DNA from: Actinomadura cremea
GTDB taxonomy: Bacteria > Actinomycetota > Actinomycetes > Streptosporangiales > Streptosporangiaceae
Length of the DNA stretch: 64,000 bases
Assembly (NCBI RefSeq): GCF_014648495.1
Contig: NZ_BMRF01000004.1
Location: 248,001-312,000 of the forward strand
Direction of reading: 5' to 3'
In this document: positions 27,064 to 34,749 of the stretch, piece by piece
How positions within the stretch are numbered: position 1 is the first letter of the stretch
Layout of the letters: every line of letters starts with the position of its first letter
Made by a program: the position numbers and the translations under genes
The notes under the pieces: model-generated
What the model saw: only the letters and a program-made list of their open reading frames with translations
Told to the model about the DNA's origin: nothing
The model's database searches: none

Positions 27064-27669
27064 TCAGGGCGCGGGGGCCAGCGCGGCGAACGCGCGGTCG
27101 ACGAGCCCGCCCCGGTCGGCCGCGCCCTCGAGGCGGAGCCATTCGCGGCCCGCGGCGTCCAGGGCCGCCGCCGCGCACCCGGTGAGCAGGTCGGCGGTGA
27201 ACGCGTCGATCCCGGCGCCCGGCCGCTCGCGCAGCGCGGCGGCGACCCGCCCCCGCATCTCGTCGCGCCGCTGGTGCAGGCGCGCGCGCAGCGCGGGCGT
27301 CGACTCGATCAGCCGCAGCACCGCCGGGTCACGCTGCGCGGCGTGGATCCGTTCCTCCCACTCGCGCAGGACCACCCGCAGCACCGTCCACGGCGGCTCG
27401 TCCGCCGGACGCGACCGGACGGCCGCGGCGACCTCGTCGGCGAGGTCCTCGACGTCGCCGAACACCACGTCCTCCTTGGACGGGAAGTAGCGGAAGAAGC
27501 TGCGCTTCGACAGCCCCGCCGCCGCCGCGACGTCCTCGACCTTCGTCTCCTCGTAGCCGCGCTCGACGAACAGTCCCAGCGCCAGCTCCGCCAGTTCGGC
27601 CCGCACCGCGCGCCTCGTCCGTTCCCGCAGTCCCGATCTCGTCCCGTTCACGCACCGAGGATACTTCAT
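27064..27669 (-). CDS. TetR-family regulator
   Basis: 201 aa from the ATG at 27669; a GTG a few codons in (27651) is equally plausible because an inverted repeat covers the ATG. Helix-turn-helix around residues 40-62 (K-V-E-D-V-A-A-A-A-G-L-S-K-R-S-F-F-R-Y-F), C-terminal MftR/EthR-like region. It is divergent from an SDR gene 46 bp away and is likely its repressor. Confidence 0.85.
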   Translation of the reverse strand: MKYPRCVNGTRSGLRERTRRAVRAELAELALGLFVERGYEETKVEDVAAAAGLSKRSFFRYFPSKEDVVFGDVEDLADEVAAAVRSRPADEPPWTVLRVVLREWEERIHAAQRDPAVLRLIESTPALRARLHQRRDEMRGRVAAALRERPGAGIDAFTADLLTGCAAAALDAAGREWLRLEGAADRGGLVDRAFAALAPAP

Positions 27670-27701
27670 GGCATCATGAAGCAAACTTGTCACTCGGTGA
27701 C
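27664..27701. promoter_or_regulatory. Dyad elements between TetR and SDR genes
   Basis: A perfect repeat CTTCATG-GCAT-CATGAAG (27664-27681) covers the TetR start; a second, GTCAC-TCG-GTGAC (27689-27701), lies just upstream of the SDR ribosome site. Likely autoregulatory TetR binding sites. Confidence 0.6.
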
Positions 27702-27715
27702 GAAGGAGGCAACTG

Positions 27716-28573
27716 ATGGCGATGAACGGCAGGACGGTCCTCGTGACGGGCAGTACCGGAGGGATCGGCAAGGAGACCGCGCGGGGGCTCGCCGCGATGG
27801 GGGCGCGCGTGCTCCTGGTCGGCCGCGACCGCGACCGGGCGGACGCCGCCGCCCGCGAGCTCGGGCCCGCGGCGACCGCGTTCACCGCGGACCTGTCGTC
27901 GCTCGCCGGGCTGCGCGCCCTCGCCGCCGAGGTGAGCGCCCGGCACGACCGCCTCGACGTGCTCGTCAACAACCTCGGCGGCATGACCGCGCCGCGCACC
28001 CTCACCGCCGACGGCGTCGAGACGACGTTCGCCGCGAACGTCCTGGCGCCCTACGCGCTGACCTGCCTGCTGCTGCCCCTGCTGCGCGCCGCCCCGGCCG
28101 CGCGCGTCGTCAACCTCACGGGCGGCATCCCCGGCGGCCCGCTCGACCCGGCCAACCTGCAGGGCGAGAGGCGCTACCTGGGCTGGACGTTCTCCCAGTA
28201 CAACCACGCCAAGACGGCGGTGATGGCGATGAGCCGCCGCTTCGCCGCCGTGGACGGCGTCGCCGTCAACGTCGCCTACCCCGGCCACGCCTACACCCCC
28301 GGCAACCGGGCGACGACCGCCGCGGCGTTCCCGTACGCCTACCGGCCGCTCGTCCCGGTCATCCGCTTCCTCGGCCCCCGGCTGCTGAACGACCTGGCCA
28401 AACCCGCCCGGTCCAGCATCTACCTGGCGTCCAGCCCCGAGATGGAGGGCGTGACCGGCGTCTACGTCAACGCCAAGGTCGAGCGCACCCCGTGGCCCGC
28501 GACCGTCCTGGACGAGCGCAACTGCGACGCCGTCTGGGACCTGTGCGGCCGCCTGGGCGGCGTCGCCCCCTGA
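27716..28573 (+). CDS. Short-chain dehydrogenase (retinol dehydrogenase-like)
   Basis: 285 aa. Cofactor motif TGSTGGIG (~11-18), N-N-L-G-G after strand 4, catalytic Y-x3-K as Y-N-H-A-K (~163). At the usual Ser position the strand reads V-V-N-L-T-G-G, so the catalytic Ser is replaced or shifted. GAAGGAGG ribosome site 7 bp before the ATG. Divergent TetR gene suggests inducible expression. Substrate unknown. Confidence 0.87.
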   Translation: MAMNGRTVLVTGSTGGIGKETARGLAAMGARVLLVGRDRDRADAAARELGPAATAFTADLSSLAGLRALAAEVSARHDRLDVLVNNLGGMTAPRTLTADGVETTFAANVLAPYALTCLLLPLLRAAPAARVVNLTGGIPGGPLDPANLQGERRYLGWTFSQYNHAKTAVMAMSRRFAAVDGVAVNVAYPGHAYTPGNRATTAAAFPYAYRPLVPVIRFLGPRLLNDLAKPARSSIYLASSPEMEGVTGVYVNAKVERTPWPATVLDERNCDAVWDLCGRLGGVAP

Positions 28574-28684
28574 CCCCCGCGACCGTCGCCGGGACGGGCT
28601 CGTCGGACGGGCATGGCGGCTCTCGCGTTCATGACGATCCCCCGGCTCGTCCGCGAGGTGCTCCTCGGCTGACGCGTCGGAACG

Positions 28685-28951
28685 CTACGCCTTCGGGCGG
28701 AACTCCGCGACGAACCGGCGGAGGTCGCCGACCAGGTCCGTCGATGGGGCCCGCAGCCGGCGGGCCTGGAGGCCCTCCGCCAGGGCGATGGCGATCCGCT
28801 CGACCCACGGGTCGTCCGTGCCGAGCGCGTTGCGCGGCAGCCGCCGGACGGCGAGGTCGTGCCGCTCCATGAAGGCGTGCGCGGGGCGGTCCGGGTCGGA
28901 CGCCGCCGCGCTCATGTCGAGGAACAGCTTGGTCAGGCCGGGGGTCCGCAT
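28685..28951 (-). pseudogene. TetR-family regulator, C-terminal remnant
   Basis: 88 codons resembling the ligand domain of TetR regulators: P-G-L-T-K-L-F-L-D-M-S followed by D-P-D-R-P-A-H-A-F and an A-L-A-E-G-L-Q segment. The helix-turn-helix is absent. The ~205 bp upstream to 29156 contain no recognisable gene, although a plus-strand open stretch from about 28955 (V-P-W-S-G-R-L-A-A-R-L) could be further debris. An expressed small protein is not excluded. Confidence 0.5.
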
Positions 28952-29156
28952 CGTCGGCTCACCAACGCCACCCCGGTCCCGTGGAGCGGCCGGCTCGCCG
29001 CGCGGCTCGCCCGGTTCGACGGCGCCGCCGCCGAGGCCGTCCGGGACGTCGCCGTGACGGTCCCGGGCGGCGCGTCGGAGCCGGTCGCGACGCTCCGGCG
29101 CCCGGCCCGCGCCCGGTGGCGCGACGACCGGCGGGACGCGTGGCGACCCGGGGCCG

Positions 29157-29945
29157 TCAGACCCGGTCGAGGAAGTCGCGGATCAGCGCGGACCACTCCC
29201 CGGGACGATCGGCGAACGGCAGATGCCCGGTGGCGATCTCGGCGAACTCCGCGCCGGGGATCCCGTCCGCGACCTGCCGGTGGTGGAACGGCGTGACGAG
29301 CTGGTCGAGCGTCGTGGAGACGACGAGCGCCGGCACCCCGATCGAACCGAGGTCGGCGCGGACGTCGACGCCGTCGAGGAGCAGCTCGACGTGCTCCGGC
29401 GTGCCCTCGGGGACGGTCGCCGCGGCCGTCGTGACGGCGAGGTCGAGGTCGTCCTGCCCGGCTTCGTCGAGAACGGGGGTGCTGGAACCGATGAGGGCGA
29501 CGAAGGCGGCCAGGCGTTCCCCGTCGCCGTCGCGGAGCAGGTCCCGCCACAGCTTCGCCGCCAGTAGCAGCCGCGGGTTCGGGCGCGCGAAACCGGCGGT
29601 GAGGACGAGCGAGGTGACCCGCTCGGGATGCCGGGCGGCGGCCCGGACGGCCACCGGCACGCCGAGCGAGTACCCGGCGACCGCGAACGACTCCACGCCC
29701 TCCTCCACGGCGGTGGCGACGAGTTCGTCGGCGAGACCGTCGAGGGTGAGCGGGGCCTTCGCGCGCGGCGTCCGTCCGGTGCCCGGATAGTCCGGCCCGA
29801 CTACCGTGCGCCGCTCGCTCAGGACGTCCATGACCGGGCCGAAGTTGGCGTCGACGCCGCCGCCGGCGCCGTGGGCGAGCAGCAGCCCCGGTCCGGTGCC
29901 GCGCACGATGCGGCCGAGCGTGGAGGGGGGAAGCACGTTGGACAT
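29157..29945 (-). CDS. Alpha/beta hydrolase
   Basis: 262 aa. Oxyanion region LAHGAGGGVD (~24), nucleophile elbow GYSLGV with Ser near residue 94, late His in G-H-L-P-F-A-D. AGGAAAGG ribosome site before the ATG. It is 20 bp downstream of the MFS gene and probably co-transcribed under the MerR-type promoter. Substrate unknown. Confidence 0.87.
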   Translation of the reverse strand: MSNVLPPSTLGRIVRGTGPGLLLAHGAGGGVDANFGPVMDVLSERRTVVGPDYPGTGRTPRAKAPLTLDGLADELVATAVEEGVESFAVAGYSLGVPVAVRAAARHPERVTSLVLTAGFARPNPRLLLAAKLWRDLLRDGDGERLAAFVALIGSSTPVLDEAGQDDLDLAVTTAAATVPEGTPEHVELLLDGVDVRADLGSIGVPALVVSTTLDQLVTPFHHRQVADGIPGAEFAEIATGHLPFADRPGEWSALIRDFLDRV

Positions 29946-29965
29946 CGGGATGCCTTTCCTTCGGA

Positions 29966-31174
29966 TCAGTTCGGGTCGTGGCCCGGTCGGGTGTGCCGCC
30001 GGGCGGTGGCGGCGGCCATCAGCATGGCCACGGATGTCACCAGCGCGCCGACCCAGCCGAGGCCGCCCAGCGGGACGCCCGCGGCGAGCGCGCGCCCGCC
30101 GATCTCGGCACCGGCCGCGATGCCGAGGTTGACCGCGGACGCGCCGATCGCGGTCACCAGGGTGGGGGCGAGCGGCGCCGCGATCAGCGCACGCGCCTGC
30201 AGCAGCGGGATGAGGGCGCCCGAGGCCGCGCCGAGGGCCGGCACGACGGCGACGCCCGCCCACTGGGCGCGTCCGGTGAGCGCGAAGGCGGCCAGCACGA
30301 CGGCGAGGGCGGCGAGCGTCCCGCACAGCGCGGCGTCCGAGGCGCGGTCGGCCAGCCGGCCGCCGAGGACGTTGCCGCCCAGGGCGCCGAGGCCGAAGAG
30401 CGCGAGCAGCGTGGTGACCGCCGCGGCGCTGAAGCCGCCGGCCTCCCGCAGCAGCGGGGCGACGTAGGTGTAGGCGGTGAACATCCCCGCCTGCGCGACC
30501 ACGGTGATCGCCAGGATCGTCGCCACCCCGCGGCCGAGCATGCCCCGGATCTCGCCGCGGGCCCGCCCGTCCGTCCCCGGCGCGGGCGGACGGACGAGGA
30601 GCGCGACCGCGACGAGCATGAGTGCGCCGAACGCGGCGATGCAGGCGAACGTCGTCCGCCAGCCGTGGTGGTCGCCGATCCAGGTGCCCAGCGGAGCGCC
30701 GAGGAAGGTGGCCAGGTTCCAGCCCGCCGAGACCACGGCGATGGCCCGGCCGCGGCCGGTCTCCGGCGTCATCGACACCGCGATCACGACCGCCACCGCG
30801 AACACCGTGCCGTGCGTCAGCGCGGTCAGCATCCGGGCCGCCAGCAGGACGCCGAGGCCGTCCGCCAGCGCCGCGGCCGTGTTGCCCGCCACGAACACGC
30901 CCAGCAGGGTCAGCAGGGCGCGGCGGCGGGGCAACCGCAGCATCAGCACGGTCACCGGCGGCCCGGTGAGGGTGACCACGAGGGCGTACCAGGTCACCAG
31001 GGAGCCGACCGCCGGAAGGGGACGGTCCAGATCCGCGGCCAGTTCCGGCAGCAGGCCGACCACGGACCACTCGGCGGTGCCCACCACGAAGACGCAGGCG
31101 GTGAGCACCGCCGGCGCCGCCGTCCGGCGCGTTCCGGTGAGGAGAGCGGCGTCGGCCGCCGTGCTCGTCGTCAT
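29966..31174 (-). CDS. MFS efflux transporter (DHA1/AraJ-like)
   Basis: 402 aa, about 12 hydrophobic segments. The first helix region carries G-T-A-E-W-S-V-V-G-L-L-P-E-L, the DHA1 signature; motif after helix 2-3 is a short L-R-L-P-R-R-R-A-L. Proton-driven export of small molecules is the family role. The start codon lies 15 bp from a MerR-type dyad, so the transcript may be leaderless. Leads an operon with the hydrolase. Confidence 0.88.
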   Translation of the reverse strand: MTTSTAADAALLTGTRRTAAPAVLTACVFVVGTAEWSVVGLLPELAADLDRPLPAVGSLVTWYALVVTLTGPPVTVLMLRLPRRRALLTLLGVFVAGNTAAALADGLGVLLAARMLTALTHGTVFAVAVVIAVSMTPETGRGRAIAVVSAGWNLATFLGAPLGTWIGDHHGWRTTFACIAAFGALMLVAVALLVRPPAPGTDGRARGEIRGMLGRGVATILAITVVAQAGMFTAYTYVAPLLREAGGFSAAAVTTLLALFGLGALGGNVLGGRLADRASDAALCGTLAALAVVLAAFALTGRAQWAGVAVVPALGAASGALIPLLQARALIAAPLAPTLVTAIGASAVNLGIAAGAEIGGRALAAGVPLGGLGWVGALVTSVAMLMAAATARRHTRPGHDPN

Positions 31175-31189
31175 GCGAGGACGCTAAAG

Positions 31190-31207
31190 TCTCACATCTG
31201 TGTGAGA
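31190..31207. promoter_or_regulatory. MerR-type operator/promoter for the MFS operon
   Basis: Perfect dyad TCTCACA-TCTG-TGTGAGA. Read on the minus strand, a TTGACT -35-like box precedes it and TTTAGC/TTAGCG follows, an 18-19 bp spacer carrying the dyad, as in MerR-activated promoters. The divergent MerR gene starts 25 bp away. Confidence 0.7.
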
Positions 31208-31232
31208 GTCAATGCGGTGAGGTGTGGATCAC

Positions 31233-31586
31233 ATGCGCATCGGGGAGATGGTGCGGCGGACCGGAGTGAGCGAGCGGCTCCTGCGCTACTACGAGGAGCA
31301 GGGACTGCTCGCGCCCGCGCGGCTGCCGAGCGGCTACCGTGACTACGCGGAGGCGGACGTGGCCACGGTCCAGAACATCCGGACGCTGCTCGCGGCCGGA
31401 CTGTCGACGTCGACGATCACCCGCGTCCTGCCGTGCGTCCGGGACGACGGTCCCCGACTCGTGCCCACCTGCACGGAGCTGATGGCCGAACTGCGGCGGG
31501 AGCGTGCGCGCATCGCCCGCACGATCGAAGACCTCCAGACGTCCCGGGAGATGCTCGACACGGTCATCGCCGCCGGCCCCGCCTGA
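31233..31586 (+). CDS. MerR-family regulator
   Basis: 117 aa, short for the family. N-terminal winged helix (M-R-I-G-E-M-V-R-R-T-G-V-S-E-R-L-L-R-Y-Y-E), then a dimerisation coiled coil (~85-110). Metal/thiol Cys are limited (two Cys near 72 and 85), so the inducer is probably an organic compound. ATG at 31233 chosen over GTG at 31224 because M-R-I-G-E is the usual family start. Likely controls the divergent MFS/hydrolase operon. Confidence 0.9.
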   Translation: MRIGEMVRRTGVSERLLRYYEEQGLLAPARLPSGYRDYAEADVATVQNIRTLLAAGLSTSTITRVLPCVRDDGPRLVPTCTELMAELRRERARIARTIEDLQTSREMLDTVIAAGPA

Positions 31587-31686
31587 CGGCGAAACCGGGC
31601 AGGACGGGTCCGTGAGCCCGAACAACGAGTACCGCAGCGCCCTCGGAGCGGTCCGCTGGGACCGGTTCGGCGACCCGGACGCGCCG

Positions 31687-31818
31687 TCACACGACCTCGA
31701 AGACGTTCTTCTGGATGCCGTTGGCGTAGGTCTCGTGCTCGACGAGCCGGAGCTTCTGCGCGTCCTTGCCGGTGTCGCTGAACAGGCGCTTCCCGGCGCC
31801 GAGCAGACCGACTCATAG
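31687..31818 (-). pseudogene. RibD/dihydrofolate-reductase-like protein, C-terminal remnant
   Basis: About 43 codons in one frame, L-G-A-G-K-R-L-F then K-L-R-L-V-E-H-E-T-Y-A-N-G-I-Q, ending in TGA at 31687. This matches the last strands of the RibD C-terminal/DHFR-like family. An in-frame stop lies directly upstream (about 31818), so it is gene debris. Confidence 0.6.
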
Positions 31819-31823
31819 CGCCG

Positions 31824-31851
31824 AGCCCCGGCCGAGTGAGCGGCCGGGGCT
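31824..31851. terminator. Hairpin terminator after the DUF397 gene
   Basis: Perfect 11-bp stem (31824-31834 with 31841-31851, loop AGTGAG) 7 bp beyond the DUF397 stop, flanked by a short T run on the plus strand. Confidence 0.7.
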
Positions 31852-31858
31852 TTGGGGA

Positions 31859-32038
31859 TCAGCGTCGCTTGAGGTCGTTCACGAGCGAGCGGAAGTCGCC
31901 CCGGTCGAGGACGAGCCTGGCCCCGTCCGAGTCCTTGGAGTCCCGCACGGCCACGGCCATGGGAAGTGAAGCGAGTTCCACGCACTCATGGCCCTGGTCA
32001 TTGCTTCGTCGGGACTTGCGCCAGATCAGATCGTCCAC
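31859..32038 (-). CDS. DUF397 small regulatory-partner protein
   Basis: 59 aa, full length for DUF397. Conserved W-R-K-S-R-R-S at residues 6-12, C-V-E-L-A at 19-23, V-A-V-R-D-S-K near 29-35 and a D-F-R-S-L-V end. GTG start overlaps the upstream XRE stop by 13 bp, a typical pairing. Family knowledge: DUF397 proteins act with their cognate Scr1-type XRE regulators, often as antagonists, in actinomycete development and metabolism. Confidence 0.92.
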   Translation of the reverse strand: MDDLIWRKSRRSNDQGHECVELASLPMAVAVRDSKDSDGARLVLDRGDFRSLVNDLKRR

Positions 32039-32808
32039 TGGTCTATCGCCCTTCGTATGAAGTCGCGGGAGTCGCTGACGCTCAGGGAGCGTGCCTGCAT
32101 ATCCGCGAACGCGCTGACGCAGTGCAAGATATCCCCAGGTTCGTTGGAGGTGATCCCCCCAGTGGACATCTCCTGATGGAGCAACTCCTCCCCGGTCGGC
32201 TGGGTGGCGATGCTGAACCCTCCGGAGACTCCGCGGTAATACGCGGTGGGAGCGATCTGGAGGGCGACGTTCTCCCACTGAGAGACCTCAAGGAGATGCT
32301 CGAACTGGCCGCGCATCACCTTGGGGCCACCGACTTCTCGAGCCAGCACCACCTCGGCGAGGACGACGACGAGCCTGGGCGGCGGGTTCCGCTTGAGGAT
32401 CTGTTGCCGTTTCAATCTGCCCTCAAGGGCCAGCTGTGACTGCAGTAGCGCCCGCGCGTACTCCTCCGTTTGCAGCAGGCCGACAACGAAGGTCTCTCCG
32501 TACATACGGAGCAGTGAGGCGGACGCCTCGGCCCGAGGGTAGTCCGCGAATGCCTTCGGATACGTGGCTGATTGAAGGAACTCGTCCCACAGGTCTGTGA
32601 TCGTGTTTCCGGTGTTCAGGGCTTTGTCCAGGCGTTGAGCGAAGTCTCGTCGGCAACGTGTGTTGCCGCTTTCGACCTGGGAGATGTACGACCGGCTGAC
32701 CGCCATGCGCCTGGCGAGTTCGGTGCGGATGATGGCTGTGTCCTCGCGCAGGCGCGTGACCTCCGCGCCGAACGACTTCAGAGCAGGGGACGTCTTCCGC
32801 GCGGCCAT
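32026..32808 (-). CDS. Scr1/WhiJ-type XRE regulator with DUF5753
   Basis: 260 aa. N-terminal helix-turn-helix (residues ~25-70: R-T-E-L-A-R-R-M-A-V-S-R-S-Y-I-S-Q-V-E-S-G) and a C-terminal DUF5753 domain with V-V-G-L-L-Q-T-E-E-Y-A-R-A-L. GGAGGAA ribosome site before the ATG at 32808. Third codon positions carry visibly more A/T than flanking genes, which suggests recent acquisition. It forms a unit with DUF397 and is divergent from an RsbW-like ATPase. Confidence 0.92.
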   Translation of the reverse strand: MAARKTSPALKSFGAEVTRLREDTAIIRTELARRMAVSRSYISQVESGNTRCRRDFAQRLDKALNTGNTITDLWDEFLQSATYPKAFADYPRAEASASLLRMYGETFVVGLLQTEEYARALLQSQLALEGRLKRQQILKRNPPPRLVVVLAEVVLAREVGGPKVMRGQFEHLLEVSQWENVALQIAPTAYYRGVSGGFSIATQPTGEELLHQEMSTGGITSNEPGDILHCVSAFADMQARSLSVSDSRDFIRRAIDQWTI

Positions 32809-32941
32809 GGGGTTCCTCCAGCTGTTCAGCAAACTGAACCGCCTGCGAAGCGGACCGTTTGCGTGTCCAGGGTTCCCTGGTGACGCTACGCCCCGAAGCG
32901 GAACCTGTGCGGTGAGTCACGGGAATTCGGAGGTGATCACC

Positions 32942-33322
32942 GTGGGGCATCCGGCGTCGATCGTCGTGCGGGCGGACGTGGAGTCCGTGAAAACCGCTCG
33001 CGACTGGGTGGGGGAGACCCTCGAGAGGTGGGGGCGGGACGCGTACATCGCGAAGGTCGTGGTGTCGGAACTCGTCACCAACGTCGTGCGGCACACGCCG
33101 AGCGAGACCGCGACCGTTCGGGTTCTGCTCGCCGACACGGGGACCGTCGTGGAGGTACTCGACGGGTGCGACGTGATGCCGGTGGCGCGGGACGTCGGCA
33201 TCCTCAGCGAGGACGGGCGAGGACTGGCGATGCTCGGCGCGCTCGTCAAGGACTGGGGCGCGCAGCCGCTCGCGGGCGGAGGCAAGGCGGTCTGGGCGCT
33301 GCTTCCCGAGGGAGGCGCGTGA
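32942..33322 (+). CDS. RsbW-like ATP-binding (GHKL) protein
   Basis: 126 aa. N box S-E-L-V-T-N-V-V-R-H near residue 43, G1 box-like D-G-R-G-L-A-M-L near 93, and a short closing strand: the HATPase_c_2 anti-sigma kinase type. The GTG at 32942 is chosen because a near-perfect ribosome site GGAGGTGATC lies 8 bp upstream (32929-32938). In actinomycetes such genes sit beside XRE/DUF397 pairs. Partner sigma factor unknown. Confidence 0.87.
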   Translation: MGHPASIVVRADVESVKTARDWVGETLERWGRDAYIAKVVVSELVTNVVRHTPSETATVRVLLADTGTVVEVLDGCDVMPVARDVGILSEDGRGLAMLGALVKDWGAQPLAGGGKAVWALLPEGGA

Positions 33323-33546
33323 GCGACGACATACTCCCCGTCCTGCACCGCGCGGCCCCGGGGTGGGACTTCTCGGTGCGGGACGGGGAGTGGCGGGCGT
33401 CGGGACGGGCGGTGGTCGCGGCCTCGTCCCTCGAACTCCTCCTCGCGTGGATCACCGTGTTCGAGGACGAAGCCGATCCGCCGACCACCGGCGCGCAGGT
33501 CAGCAGGTCAGGTTGCCGCCCGTGGGGACGCCGAGGAGCCGGGTGA
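33319..33546 (+). CDS. Small protein of unknown function
   Basis: 75 aa, GTG start overlapping the ATPase stop as GTGA, so translation is probably coupled. The N-terminal ~50 residues look natural (a hydrophobic L-L-L-A-W-I segment near residue 40); the Arg/Gly-rich end may be read-through of a decayed frame. No family recognised. Confidence 0.55.
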   Translation: MSDDILPVLHRAAPGWDFSVRDGEWRASGRAVVAASSLELLLAWITVFEDEADPPTTGAQVSRSGCRPWGRRGAG

Positions 33547-33598
33547 ACCTCGTGTAGCCGGCCGCCACGGCGGTGAACCTGCGTGTGGACTTCTTCAT
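33500..33598 (-). CDS. Candidate 32-aa basic microprotein
   Basis: Starts M-K-K-S-T-R-R-F and ends G-G-N-L-T-C; the AAGGA site lies 8 bp upstream of the ATG. It overlaps the end of the plus-strand 75-aa frame. Being positively charged with a single terminal Cys, it could be a short secreted or regulatory peptide, but no family is recognised and coding is unproven. Confidence 0.35.
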   Translation of the reverse strand: MKKSTRRFTAVAAGYTRFTRLLGVPTGGNLTC

Positions 33599-33676
33599 GC
33601 GGGGGGTCCTTGCGTTCGCGGGGGTGGATTTCGTCGCGCCACGGGAGTTGGGAGCCACCGCGGCGTCGAGCCCAGT

Positions 33677-33697
33677 CGATAGGAAACTTTCCTATCG
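33677..33697. promoter_or_regulatory. Perfect 21-bp palindrome upstream of the microprotein
   Basis: CGATAGGAAA (33677-33686), central C, TTTCCTATCG (33688-33697). It stands in the 33599-33889 gap, which is less GC-rich and holds no other feature I can support. It looks like a regulator operator for the minus-strand microprotein 79 bp away. Confidence 0.65.
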
Positions 33698-33889
33698 GTG
33701 TCCGGACGTTAATCCCGCTGTCGCAGAGGGTCAAGACCCGCCGGAATCGGTGACGGACGCCCGACTCGACCAGTGCAGGTCGATAACCGAACCGGCGGAG
33801 ATCCGCCCGCGAGAATGTGAATCAGTGATAACGGCCCGGGTGGACGATCGGCGATATGTGCCGGGTCCCGCCGTGCGCGGGGAGGGCGC

Positions 33890-34696
33890 TCACTGCGACC
33901 ACTCGATCTCGTCGGCGGCCAGGTCGAGGTGCGCGAAGCCGCCGCCTCCCAGGTTCGGGTCGCCCAGCTTCTCGTCGAAGCCGATGAAGAACGGGCCGAA
34001 ATCGCCGCCGTTCAGCGCGGTGGCGGTGCCGCCGAAGTGGCAGCGGTCGAGGAACCTGTCCTCCAGCCCGAGTCGCTTGCCTTCCTCGGAGAACATCTCG
34101 ATGTACCCGGGTGCGGCCTTCCCCCACTCGTCGTAGCGCTTGCCGGCGTTGGGGTCGTCGGTGCGGGCCCGGACGCGCAGCGGAAGCGGCGGCCGGTCGT
34201 GCTGCCAGGCGCCCATGCGGTACTGGCCGGTGTAGCCCGGGAGCTTCGTCGCCGGGTCGGGCAGGGGGCAGGGCGGTGCGGCCAGTTCGTCCTCGGTGAG
34301 CCAGATCCAGGCCCAGCCCCCGCCGATATCGTCCTCCCGGTAGCGCTCACGGGGATGGCCGTCGCTCGCGTAGGCGGTGAGCGCGGACCAGAACGCCGCC
34401 GCCTGCGGGGCGTGGGCCGGTGGCTCGCCTCCGGCGATGGCGTCCGCCGCTCCCTCCACCGTTTCGGCGACGTGGTCGTCGGCCTCGAACACGCTCAGCC
34501 CGACCAGGCCCTCGCCCGCGCAGCGGTACTGCGCCGGAACCCGCACGGTGAACACGTGCGCCAGCGGCAGTCCGTTGACCCTGCTGCGGGGCCACTGCTC
34601 GGGGCGCAGGCCGGGCGGACGACCGAACGCGTGACCGTCGCGGCCCTCGTCGTCGAAGTCGATGTCGTACGCGGTGTCCGGCAGGGGAAGGTCCAT
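33890..34696 (-). CDS. Uncharacterised soluble protein
   Basis: 268 aa, no signal peptide or membrane segment. Composition is natural and the AAGGAG site precedes the ATG at 34696. It is rich in Trp/Asp/Pro with segments W-A-W-I-W-L-T-E-D-E-L, K-L-P-G-Y-T-G-Q-Y-R-M-G-A and C-H-F-G-G-T-A. The ending G-G-x-F-G-P-F-F-I-G-F-D-E-K-L-G-D-P-N-L-G-G is weakly reminiscent of DUF1963-type proteins; I do not assign a family. Confidence 0.7.
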   Translation of the reverse strand: MDLPLPDTAYDIDFDDEGRDGHAFGRPPGLRPEQWPRSRVNGLPLAHVFTVRVPAQYRCAGEGLVGLSVFEADDHVAETVEGAADAIAGGEPPAHAPQAAAFWSALTAYASDGHPRERYREDDIGGGWAWIWLTEDELAAPPCPLPDPATKLPGYTGQYRMGAWQHDRPPLPLRVRARTDDPNAGKRYDEWGKAAPGYIEMFSEEGKRLGLEDRFLDRCHFGGTATALNGGDFGPFFIGFDEKLGDPNLGGGGFAHLDLAADEIEWSQ

Positions 34697-34749
34697 CGGC
34701 GCTCCTTGATCGAAATCGAAAGGAGCGTAGTGGGGCGCCGTGACACTTC

